DNA of 9,359 nt from Candidatus Altarchaeota archaeon (lineage in GTDB: Archaea > Altiarchaeota > Altiarchaeia > IMC4 > SCGC-AAA252-I15). Under the pieces are notes generated by a model. It did not search any database. It saw only the letters and a list, made by a program, of their open reading frames with translations, and was not told the origin of the DNA. The position numbers and the translations under genes were made by a program. Positions 1 to 4,997 of this stretch are shown piece by piece (position 1 is the first letter of the stretch; each line of letters begins with the position of its first letter). The stretch is from the NCBI GenBank assembly GCA_026394745.1, contig JAPKXP010000121.1:1-9359 (forward strand), written 5' to 3'.

Positions 1-169
1 CGGGCTTTGCGTTGTTCAGCTCGCACGTCAGCTTGACGTGCCCGCTAGTCTCGCTGTAGTCGACGTAAGGCTCGTCTCCGGACCTGCTCACCCTGAAGCT
101 CTTCATGTTGGAGACCAGCTGCTGCGCCAGCATGATCAGTATGTCTTCAAGCTCTATCTTCCTCTTCAT
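1..169 (-). CDS. N-terminal part of a probable Hsp20-like small heat-shock protein (cut by window edge)
   Basis: The minus-strand frame opens with ATG at 167-169 and stays open for 56 codons to the window edge, so the C-terminus is missing. The first ~30 residues are a charged, helix-prone arm (starts MKRKIELEDILIML). They are followed by EPYVDYSETSGHVKLTCEL, which resembles the first beta strands of the alpha-crystallin/Hsp20 domain, where families show a 'P-x-V-D-x-x-E ... I-x-V-x-A-E-L' pattern. If correct, it is an ATP-independent cytoplasmic holdase. The conserved A-x-x-x-n-G-v-L part would lie outside the window, so the assignment is tentative. The gene is divergent from the Bud32 gene, with only 37 bases between start codons, so the two promoters must be interleaved. 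Confidence 0.45.
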   Translation of the reverse strand, partial: MKRKIELEDILIMLAQQLVSNMKSFRVSRSGDEPYVDYSETSGHVKLTCELNNAKP

Positions 170-177
170 CTTGACAG

Positions 178-186
178 TATTATATC
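178..186 (+). promoter_or_regulatory. TATA-like box for the Bud32 gene
   Basis: The AT-rich stretch ATTATATCT is centred about 25 bases before the ATG at 207. That spacing is expected for archaeal TBP sites when transcription starts at or next to the start codon. No Shine-Dalgarno match lies between the box and the ATG, which fits a leaderless mRNA. Confidence 0.4.
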
Positions 187-206
187 TCGCATTCGATTAT
201 TAATCC

Positions 207-809
207 ATGCCAGAGCTGTTGCGCAAGGGCGCTGAGGCGAACCTCTATCTGGAAGGCAGGAAGCTGGTGAAGGAGAGGGTCGTGAAGAAGTACCGGCTTC
301 CGGAGTTCGACCGGAGGATACGGAAGAACAGGACTTCGCGGGAGGCGAGGATTCTAGAGAAAGCGTTGGACGCCGGAGTCAGGGTGCCGAAGGTCTTTAA
401 GGCTGACGAGAGGTCTTTTTCAATCACCATGGAGTACGTCGAGGGCAGTACGCTCAAAGACGTCTTCGAATCCGACGGCGGGAGCATAAAGACGTTGTCC
501 AAGGAAGTCGGCGTGATGCTGCGCAGGCTCCACGACAACGGCCTCGTGCACAACGACCTCACGACGTCCAACCTCATACTGCACGAAGGGAAAGTATACT
601 TCATAGACTTCGGCCTGGCCTTCCACTCGCAGCGTCTCGAAGACAAGGCGATGGACCTGGTGGTGTTCAAGAAGAGCATCCTGGCGACTCACACCGGCAA
701 GTCCGGCCTCATCTGGGAAGCCACGCTCGAAGGCTACAAGCCGGAGAAGGAACTACTCGACAGGATACGCGTCATCGAGAAGCGCGTACGCTACGCAGGC
801 GGCGGCTGA
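207..809 (+). CDS. bud32: Bud32/PRPK-type KEOPS complex kinase/ATPase
   Basis: This 200-residue protein is the full length of a stand-alone Bud32. The family belongs to the KEOPS complex with Kae1, Cgi121 and Pcc1, which installs the threonylcarbamoyl group of t6A37 on ANN-decoding tRNAs. Visible motifs in order are the G-A-E-A nucleotide-binding turn (8-11), KKYRLPEFD (27-35) with the family's K-x-YR pattern, RTSREAR (42-48), MEYVEG (75-80), the catalytic loop VHNDLTTSN (114-122) with H115, D117 and N122, the metal-binding D134-F-G, and EDKAMDL near 145. Most relatives have HGD in the catalytic loop; here it is HND, a mild change. Many euryarchaea fuse Bud32 to Kae1, but this copy ends without a Kae1 domain. 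It begins at an ATG behind a TATA-like box and stands alone; no other KEOPS gene is in the window. Confidence 0.95.
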   Translation: MPELLRKGAEANLYLEGRKLVKERVVKKYRLPEFDRRIRKNRTSREARILEKALDAGVRVPKVFKADERSFSITMEYVEGSTLKDVFESDGGSIKTLSKEVGVMLRRLHDNGLVHNDLTTSNLILHEGKVYFIDFGLAFHSQRLEDKAMDLVVFKKSILATHTGKSGLIWEATLEGYKPEKELLDRIRVIEKRVRYAGGG

Positions 810-810
810 T

Positions 811-819
811 TTTTATAAG
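811..819 (+). promoter_or_regulatory. TATA-like box for the 30-residue basic protein
   Basis: TTTTATAAG lies immediately after the Bud32 stop and is centred about 25 bases before the ATG at 840. It is one of the clearest archaeal TATA boxes in the window. Its presence argues that the very short frame downstream is a separately transcribed gene, probably leaderless. Confidence 0.5.
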
Positions 820-839
820 CGCACTGCTAATATTGTTGT

Positions 840-932
840 ATGCCATGCGGTAGGAAGCGTAAGTTGCAGAAGATGCGCAAGCATAAGCTGAAGAAGCGTA
901 GGAAGAAGCTTAGGCACCTGAAGAAGAAGTAG
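840..932 (+). CDS. 30-residue hyperbasic mini-protein, ribosomal type (eL41-like or AURKAIP1/COX24-like)
   Basis: ATG at 840 opens a 30-codon frame ending in TAG at 930-932. It begins MPCGRKRKLQKMRKHK and ends KKLRHLKKK, with 18 Lys/Arg and no acidic residue. Such peptides usually sit inside ribosomal RNA. Two known families fit: eL41, whose core R-L-K-R-K-R-R-K-M-R resembles KLKKRRKKLR here, and the bacterial/mitochondrial AURKAIP1-COX24 (mS38) family. Many Bacteroidetes members of the second family, as I remember them, also start MPSG, have about 30 residues, and align without gaps. Composition bias makes the choice between them uncertain. A clear TATA box 25 bases upstream supports expression. 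The frame is below the length cut-off of common gene finders and could easily be missed. Confidence 0.75.
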   Translation: MPCGRKRKLQKMRKHKLKKRRKKLRHLKKK

Positions 933-965
933 GGACTGGGTTTTAGGTTGTAGTCTGTTTAGGGT

Positions 966-2511
966 TCACTTTTTCCTTAGTGTTCTGTAGGTGATTATCA
1001 TCACGATGGCTATTAGTATGAGCGCCCCGTAGAATTTGACGTCCTCCTTCATGTCCTTCGGTATGGTCGTTGTCGTGTAAGGTATCATGGTCGTCTCAGT
1101 CACAGTGGTCGTCGAAGTTATCTCTATCCGTCCGCCTAGCAGCCTTATGAGTACTCTGCTTTTGGATATTCCTTCAGTGTAATTGGTTTTCACGTAGAGG
1201 GCTTCAGCCTCGTTGACCTTTGTCCTGGCCTCCCCCAGCCTGTTTTCTACGAAGGCGTTCTCTGCTTCGGCGTACAGCTCGTCCGCGGTCTTCTTCCTGC
1301 CTACGTCGACCATAAGCTCTTCCCAGCGCCTCCTCGTCCTCAAGCCCCGTGAATATCCTGATGGCGTTTTCTGCCAGATGAATCGCATCAGTGAAGTTTT
1401 CCGATTTGAACTGCTGCAGGGCGAGATTCTCGAGCGCTATCCCATCAACCCTCTTGAGGTCTCTAAGGTCCATGGAATAGTACTTCAGGCTGCTGTCCGT
1501 CCCGATTATAAGGCCGTATTTCTCCTCGCTGCTGAAGTACCTGAGGGCGAGTACGTTCTCGCCTACGTCATAGGTCCCGGTCTCCACGCCGTCCTTGTTC
1601 AGGAATATGACCTGCTTTTTGGAGGCTACCGCTATGCTCGAGTAGTTTATCTCGCCTATGTTCACTATCGCGACCTCCCCCATGCCCTGCGCGCTGTAGC
1701 TCCACCTTAGGCCGCCGTCCATGTCGAATACGTGGAGCGTGTTCGAGGAGACTCCGAGAACCTCCGTTACGCCGTCCCTGTTGATGTCTTCGACGTAGAC
1801 CCTGTCAAACCTGTCGTCAACGCCGTAGTTCCAGGACTTGCCTACCGCCTTCAGGAACGAGAGCTTCCTGAACATGCCTACCGCGAAATCGAACCCCTCT
1901 GTGCCGAGAATCGTCTTCATGTCCCATATTGCCGCATCCAGCGTCCTGTTTTCGATGACGTTCCCGTCAGGGTCCATCACCCTTATCTCCCCGTCCCGGT
2001 CGGAAGTGATTATCTCGCTACTGCCGTCTCCGTTGTAGTCTATGCAATGTATGCTCGTGGTGAGGTCGCTTTCCTCGTACTTCCACTTCATGTCAGTGGA
2101 GTACTTTCCGAGGTCCTGGTACCAAGTCCTCTCCGTCCTGTAGAGGATGTGCTTGTTTATGGAGCCTGTGTGGGCTTCGGAGCCGGAAATGATGTCGAGC
2201 ACGCCGTTCCTGTCCAGGTCGCACAAGGCAGCTATCTTTATCTCTTCCGTGGGGTAAAGGTACTTCATCTTCGGCTCTATGATGAAGTTGTCGGTCTCGC
2301 TTCCGTCAAAGCCCATGATGTAGACCGTAGTCTTCATCTGGTTGTAGGTAATCGCGTATATCTCCGGCCCGTTCTTGTTGTCCAAGTCCAGAAGCTGTAC
2401 GCTGTTCACGCCGTTCAACATGTGCCTGCTCCACTCCTCATTCAGCGGGACCTGCGTGGCGCTGGCGCTGACCGCAGCCAGCATCAGGAAAAAAACGACG
2501 TACCTCCTCAT
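966..2511 (-). pseudogene. Secreted, membrane-anchored FG-GAP/TPR surface protein, frame broken near 1310
   Basis: Two overlapping minus-strand frames form one gene: 1204-2511 (435 codons) and 966-1388 (140 codons). From the ATG at 2511 there is a signal peptide (1-18, ending SASA), then calcium-binding-like FG-GAP/VCBS repeats recognisable as LLDLDNKNG (40-48), CDLDRNGVLDI (97-107), IDYNGDGSSEI (157-167), DRDGEIRVMDPDG (171-183) and EDINRDGVTEV (241-251). Helices resembling TPR units start near 357. The first frame then turns into Arg-rich nonsense after residue ~400. The second frame supplies sensible helices (KKTADELYAEAENAF), a Thr-rich stalk, a membrane segment (FYGALILIAIVMIITY) and a basic tail. 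Dropping one G at 1310-1311 would read ...GRAYVDVGRKK... and give about 514 residues. This could be a sequencing error, a genuine mutation, or frameshifting. Confidence 0.8.
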
Positions 2512-2546
2512 TATTTATCAATTGAGAAACAAGAATAATAAACCTT

Positions 2547-2552
2547 GAGGTG
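2547..2552 (+). promoter_or_regulatory. Shine-Dalgarno site that favours the TTG start of the MazG gene
   Basis: GAGGTG matches the archaeal anti-Shine-Dalgarno sequence. It stands six bases before TTG at 2559, whereas the in-frame GTG at 2550 lies inside the motif and has no such site upstream. This picks TTG as the initiation codon. Confidence 0.5.
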
Positions 2553-2558
2553 TTGTTT

Positions 2559-2954
2559 TTGAGCAGGAAGTTCGACGAACTCCTTGAAGTCATGCGCAAG
2601 ACCAGGGCGCCCGGCGGCTGCGCATGGGATCGGGAGCAGACGATAGAGTCGATGGCAGAGCACCTGAAGAACGAGGCCGACGAGGTTCTGGACGCGATAA
2701 ACGCCAAAGACCGTGAAAATCTCAAGGAGGAGCTCGGCGACCTCCTCTGGAACATAATCTTCGTCTCCAAGATTGCCGAAGACGAGGGCCTCTTCACGAT
2801 AAACGACGTCATGGACGGCGTCAGGGAGAAGATAATCCGCCGGCACCCGCACGTGTTCGGGAACCTGAAGCTGGAGACGAGTGCGGACGTAGTGCGCCAG
2901 TACCGCAAGATAAAGAGCATCGAGAAGTCGCGCAACAGAAGGAAAACCCTTTAA
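2559..2954 (+). CDS. mazG: Single-domain MazG-family nucleotide pyrophosphohydrolase
   Basis: The protein has about 131 residues from TTG at 2559; an upstream in-frame GTG at 2550 would add three. MazG enzymes hydrolyse NTPs or dNTPs to NMP plus pyrophosphate and are usually viewed as house-cleaning enzymes for abnormal nucleotides. Hallmarks visible here, numbered from the GTG, are RAPGGCAWDREQT (19-31), corresponding to the family's 'GGCPWDxxQT', the metal-binding helix NEADEVLDAI (41-50) with E42 and E45, and EELGDLLW (60-67) with E61 and D64. The RRHPHVFG signature is at 97-104. Only one MazG domain is present, whereas E. coli MazG has two in about 263 residues. The gene leads a plus-strand run with the TPR and PAP2 genes. 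Confidence 0.93.
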   Translation: MSRKFDELLEVMRKTRAPGGCAWDREQTIESMAEHLKNEADEVLDAINAKDRENLKEELGDLLWNIIFVSKIAEDEGLFTINDVMDGVREKIIRRHPHVFGNLKLETSADVVRQYRKIKSIEKSRNRRKTL

Positions 2955-2977
2955 TTTAAAGAATACCAAGTTATAAC

Positions 2978-2982
2978 AGGTG
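2978..2982 (+). promoter_or_regulatory. Shine-Dalgarno site that favours the TTG start of the TPR gene
   Basis: AGGTG stands six bases before TTG at 2989. The alternative GTG at 2980 is part of the motif itself. The arrangement repeats that of the MazG gene upstream. Confidence 0.45.
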
Positions 2983-2988
2983 TTTACG

Positions 2989-3381
2989 TTGGCTGAAGAC
3001 AAAAACAATCAGAATAGTCTGGAGCACGAGTATCACAACCTAGCCAATGACTACTACAAGCTCGGCGACTTCCACCGGGCCATAGAGAACTACACGAAGG
3101 CAATCCAACTTAAGCCCGACATGTTCGAGTCATACTTCAACCGCGGCCTCGCCTACTGCCGCCTCTCGGATTTCCGTAAGGCTATCGAGGACCACGGCAA
3201 GGTAATCGAGATACAGCCTGACCTAGCTGAAGCCTACTATACCCGCGGCTTGATTTTCGAGTACATGAGGGACTATGACATGGCGCTTTCCGACTACAAG
3301 AGGGCGCTTGAGCTTGACCCGGGCTACGAGGACGCGAGGGAGCAGTTTACCATCGTTTCTAGGAAAAGGATGAACAACTGA
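2989..3381 (+). CDS. Small soluble TPR-repeat protein
   Basis: The protein has 130 residues from TTG at 2989; an in-frame GTG at 2980 would add three. Almost the whole length is three tandem tetratricopeptide repeats of 34 residues. They begin near Y18, F52 and Y86 (GTG numbering) and include YYKLGDFHRAIENYTKAI, AYCRLSDFRKAIEDHGKVI and IFEYMRDYDMALSDYKRAL, each with the G/A/Y/P spacing of the TPR consensus and ending L-K-P-D, I-Q-P-D or L-D-P-G. A short basic tail follows. There is no signal peptide or membrane segment, so it is probably a cytoplasmic protein-binding adaptor. Partners cannot be read from the sequence. It sits 34 bases after MazG and five bases before the PAP2 gene, so co-expression with the latter is likely. 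Confidence 0.9.
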   Translation: MAEDKNNQNSLEHEYHNLANDYYKLGDFHRAIENYTKAIQLKPDMFESYFNRGLAYCRLSDFRKAIEDHGKVIEIQPDLAEAYYTRGLIFEYMRDYDMALSDYKRALELDPGYEDAREQFTIVSRKRMNN

Positions 3382-3386
3382 TTGAC

Positions 3387-3935
3387 ATGGATCTAGCATA
3401 CAACGTCTACCGCATCATAGACTCGATACCGGAGTTCCCGTACTTCCTCCTGGCCATAGTGTTTGTTTTCACGGAGCCTAGCGAGAAGTCCATGCACGTG
3501 CTCTCGATGCTGTTCATATACGTCTTCCTCGCCCTCGCGGTCGGAATCATAGTCAAGTACCTGCTCAAGACCCAGAGGCCTAAAGAACGGTACAAGCTTT
3601 TTGTGATAGGCTACGACGTGCCCTCACTGCACACCATAATCGCAGTCGGCCTCGTGTTCTTCACCTACTTCATCGACCCGGTTTACTCGCTGCTGCTGGT
3701 GCCGCTCGCCGTAGTCTACATGCACTCGCGCGTGAGCCTCGGATTCCACACGAAGAAGGCGGTTGCCGTGGGAGCCTTCCTAGGCGTTGTCGTAGGGTTC
3801 TCCACAGGCCAGCTGCTCGCGCATATGATCCTCCCAGGCGACATACAGCTTTTCTTTGTTATGCTGGTTCTGATAATACCGCTGCTGGCGACGTACCTGC
3901 GGATAATAAACTACCGCCGGCTACAGGATTCTTAA
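3387..3935 (+). CDS. PAP2-superfamily membrane phosphatase (divergent active site)
   Basis: This 182-residue integral membrane protein has about five or six hydrophobic segments. The three PAP2 phosphatase motifs are recognisable. Motif 1 is K57-x6-R64-P65 (KYLLKTQRP). Motif 2 is P79-S-L-H82, usually PSGH, with the catalytic His kept and Gly replaced by Leu. Motif 3 is S114-R115-x5-H121, but the usual Asp four residues after this His is A125. Family members dephosphorylate lipid phosphates such as phosphatidate or polyprenyl pyrophosphate at the membrane surface. Here both histidines and the phosphate-binding K, R and SR residues survive, so activity is plausible. The start ATG lies five bases after the TPR gene, suggesting an operon. 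The stop codon overlaps that of the convergent DUF457 gene. Confidence 0.85.
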   Translation: MDLAYNVYRIIDSIPEFPYFLLAIVFVFTEPSEKSMHVLSMLFIYVFLALAVGIIVKYLLKTQRPKERYKLFVIGYDVPSLHTIIAVGLVFFTYFIDPVYSLLLVPLAVVYMHSRVSLGFHTKKAVAVGAFLGVVVGFSTGQLLAHMILPGDIQLFFVMLVLIIPLLATYLRIINYRRLQDS

Positions 3936-4378
3936 AATAGTTTCCCATCTGCCAGGAGGTGGCTTGCGAATCCCGTGAACGCGTATAACGCGTAGATGGG
4001 GCTGATTAGATACAAAGGCAGCGACAGAAACAATCCCGCGTAAATCGTGTGGAATATTCCCCGGTGTTTCGTGAACCACAGGAGGTACAGGAATACGGCT
4101 ATCGCAAAGGAAAGGTAGAGCAGCTTTAAGTTCGGCTCCACGAACGTGTAGGAGAGCAGGCACAGCATCACGGAAGCGAGAAGCAGCTTGCTCACGTACT
4201 CCCTCGTCTTGGACGCTGGAGTGTCTATGTCCGGCAGTATGGAATAAAGCAATCCCAGAATAAACGCCAAAACCAATTCAGGATTAACCCCGCTAATGTA
4301 GCCTGTCCTGAAAAGCAGATACGTCAGACCTAAGGCGGAAGCCCCGTAGATTACAAAGTGTGTCCTGTAGCCGCTCAT
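3932..4378 (-). CDS. DUF457/YdjM-type membrane-bound putative metal-dependent hydrolase
   Basis: This 148-residue multi-spanning membrane protein has the histidine/aspartate pattern of the DUF457 (YdjM, COG1988) family, often annotated as a membrane-bound metal-dependent hydrolase. H7 is near the N-terminus, LPDID is at 48-52 with D50 and D52, KHRGIFHT is at 104-111 with H105 and H110, and the terminal SHLLADG is at 139-145 with H140 and D144. Hydrophobic stretches lie around 8-25, 33-49, 64-80, 86-102 and 110-138. The substrate is unknown for most members. A link to membrane or phospholipid metabolism would fit the adjacent PAP2 enzyme, but that is inference. The start ATG at 4378 is divergent from the pyrophosphatase remnant. 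Confidence 0.85.
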   Translation of the reverse strand: MSGYRTHFVIYGASALGLTYLLFRTGYISGVNPELVLAFILGLLYSILPDIDTPASKTREYVSKLLLASVMLCLLSYTFVEPNLKLLYLSFAIAVFLYLLWFTKHRGIFHTIYAGLFLSLPLYLISPIYALYAFTGFASHLLADGKLF

Positions 4379-4381
4379 CTC

Positions 4382-4412
4382 TTAATTAAATAGCCTTACA
4401 ACCTATTATTTA
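4382..4412. promoter_or_regulatory. Divergent promoter region between the DUF457 gene and the pyrophosphatase remnant
   Basis: The palindromic TTAATTAAATAG at 4382-4393 lies 25-35 bases before the plus-strand starts at 4416 (TTG) or 4422 (ATG). On the minus strand CTAAATAATAG (4403-4413) lies about 30 bases before the ATG at 4378. Both could act as archaeal TATA boxes. The promoter in front of the truncated gene seems intact. Confidence 0.35.
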
Positions 4413-4421
4413 GGCTTGAAG

Positions 4422-4583
4422 ATGAAGAAGCCGATAGAGACCGTAACGGTCATGATAGAGATTCCGAAGGGCAGCAGGAACAAGTACGAGTACGACAAAC
4501 TGAATGGAAGGATAAAGTTCGACAGGATGCTCTTCTCCGCAGTCCATTATCCAAGCGACTACGGATTCATACCCGAGCCGTAA
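4422..4583 (+). pseudogene. ppa: 5' remnant of a soluble inorganic pyrophosphatase gene
   Basis: ATG at 4422 opens 53 codons that match the N-terminus of family I inorganic pyrophosphatase: EIPKGSRNKYEYD (13-25), GRIKFDRMLFS (29-39) and the near-invariant HYPSDYGFIPE (42-52). The frame then hits TAA at 4581-4583. An intact enzyme has about 170-180 residues and needs the downstream D-G-D-P-x-D metal site, which is absent here. No frame beyond 4583 continues the family; instead the sequence becomes the antisense of a different gene fragment. The break therefore looks like a rearrangement rather than a point mutation. The enzyme hydrolyses pyrophosphate and is normally essential, so another copy probably exists elsewhere in the genome, or the assembly is chimeric here. 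An in-frame TTG at 4416 is an alternative start. Confidence 0.85.
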
Positions 4584-4594
4584 GGCCCGCTGAA

Positions 4595-4831
4595 TCACTC
4601 GATAGTCTGGAGGAACTTCACAGCCATCTTGCCGACGTCCCCGTCCGCGCGTATCCCCACCCACGGGTCCTCCGCAGTCACGATGTTCGCGACCACGATG
4701 TTCGCGCCGTTGAATATCGCGCTCCTCGCCTCCTTCAGGTCTACGCCGCCTGCAGCGGAAATTATGACATCGTACTTGCTCTTTACATCGCGGCGTGATT
4801 CTCGCGGATATCGCTGAATGGATACTACTTT
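4595..4831 (-). pseudogene. 3' remnant of a hexulose-6-phosphate-synthase/OMPDC-like barrel gene
   Basis: A minus-strand frame ending in TGA at 4595-4597 reads about 78 codons back to the 3' end of the tRNA and has no usable start codon. Its protein-like part begins near KSKYDVIISAAGGVDLKEA and continues with FNGANIVVANIVTAEDPW and a C-terminal helix GKMAVKFLQTIE. The 'AGG-[IV] ... GA-[ND]-I-V-V ... DP' pattern is that of the last strands of the OMPDC superfamily barrel, especially 3-hexulose-6-phosphate synthase (formaldehyde/RuMP chemistry, and pentose supply in archaea). Only about the last third of the usual ~210 residues is present. The frame happens to stay open through the tRNA gene, which is not evidence of coding there. 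The exact family is uncertain. It faces the pyrophosphatase remnant tail to tail. Confidence 0.5.
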
Positions 4832-4905
4832 TGCCCCCGCCGCGATTCGGACGCGGGTCTCAAGGTCCGCAACCTCGTAGGATGTCCAGGCTACCCCACG
4901 GGGGC
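4832..4905 (-). tRNA. tRNA-Arg (anticodon GCG)
   Basis: The minus strand folds as a complete 74-nt tRNA. The acceptor stem pairs GCCCCCG with CGGGGGC (7 bp) plus discriminator A73. The D-arm keeps U8, A14, G18-G19 and A21. The anticodon arm CGAGG/CCUUG has one G-U pair and loop UUGCGGA, giving anticodon GCG (reads CGC/CGU, Arg). There is a 4-nt variable loop, and the T-stem is CCGCG/CGCGG. The T-loop is UCCGAAU, so position 55 is C instead of the almost universal U. CCA is not encoded, as is common in archaea. There is no intron. The tRNA is divergent from thiC and borders the pyrophosphatase/hexulose-synthase scar. Confidence 0.9.
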
Positions 4906-4920
4906 TTTGGTTGGTGTGTT

Positions 4921-4933
4921 CTATAATATAAAG
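4921..4933 (-). promoter_or_regulatory. TATA-like box for tRNA-Arg
   Basis: On the minus strand CTTTATATTATAG is centred about 22-25 bases before the first tRNA base at 4905, the normal distance for an archaeal tRNA promoter. A second box (GATATAAAG, 4941-4949) lies further upstream. Confidence 0.45.
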
Positions 4934-4970
4934 TCCAGGGCTTTATATCTGGTTCCTTTTTTGTGTGTGT

Positions 4971-4979
4971 GTTTAATAT
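4971..4979 (+). promoter_or_regulatory. TATA-like box for thiC
   Basis: GTTTAATAT is centred about 22 bases before the thiC ATG. It follows a short T-run and a TG repeat (4957-4971). With so short a leader there is no room for a TPP riboswitch. Confidence 0.35.
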
Positions 4980-4997
4980 TATGTTGTTTTAATAGTT

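Noticed and set aside
1732..2538. A 268-codon plus-strand open frame opposite the surface protein gene
   Set aside because: It is antisense to the FG-GAP repeats, rich in Val/Arg/His with no domain pattern. The minus-strand frame has a signal peptide and clear repeats.
4684..4713. Tandem 15-base direct repeat (CACGATGTTCGCG twice)
   Set aside because: It reflects two consecutive VVANIV-like codon runs in the remnant gene; too short to call a repeat element.
4629..4817. Plus-strand 62-codon frame and, nearby, a minus-strand 84-codon frame (4410-4664)
   Set aside because: The first is the antisense of the hexulose-synthase-like remnant and the second overlaps the pyrophosphatase remnant. Neither shows protein-like character.
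4598..4940. A single coding region running from the hexulose-synthase-like remnant through the tRNA
   Set aside because: The minus frame stays open through the tRNA by chance. The tRNA folds completely, and no start codon lies upstream in that frame.
4906..4997. Possible TPP riboswitch upstream of thiC
   Set aside because: The space also holds the tRNA promoter, no conserved TPP-aptamer elements (CUGAGA, ACCUGA) are visible, and the likely leader is only a few bases.
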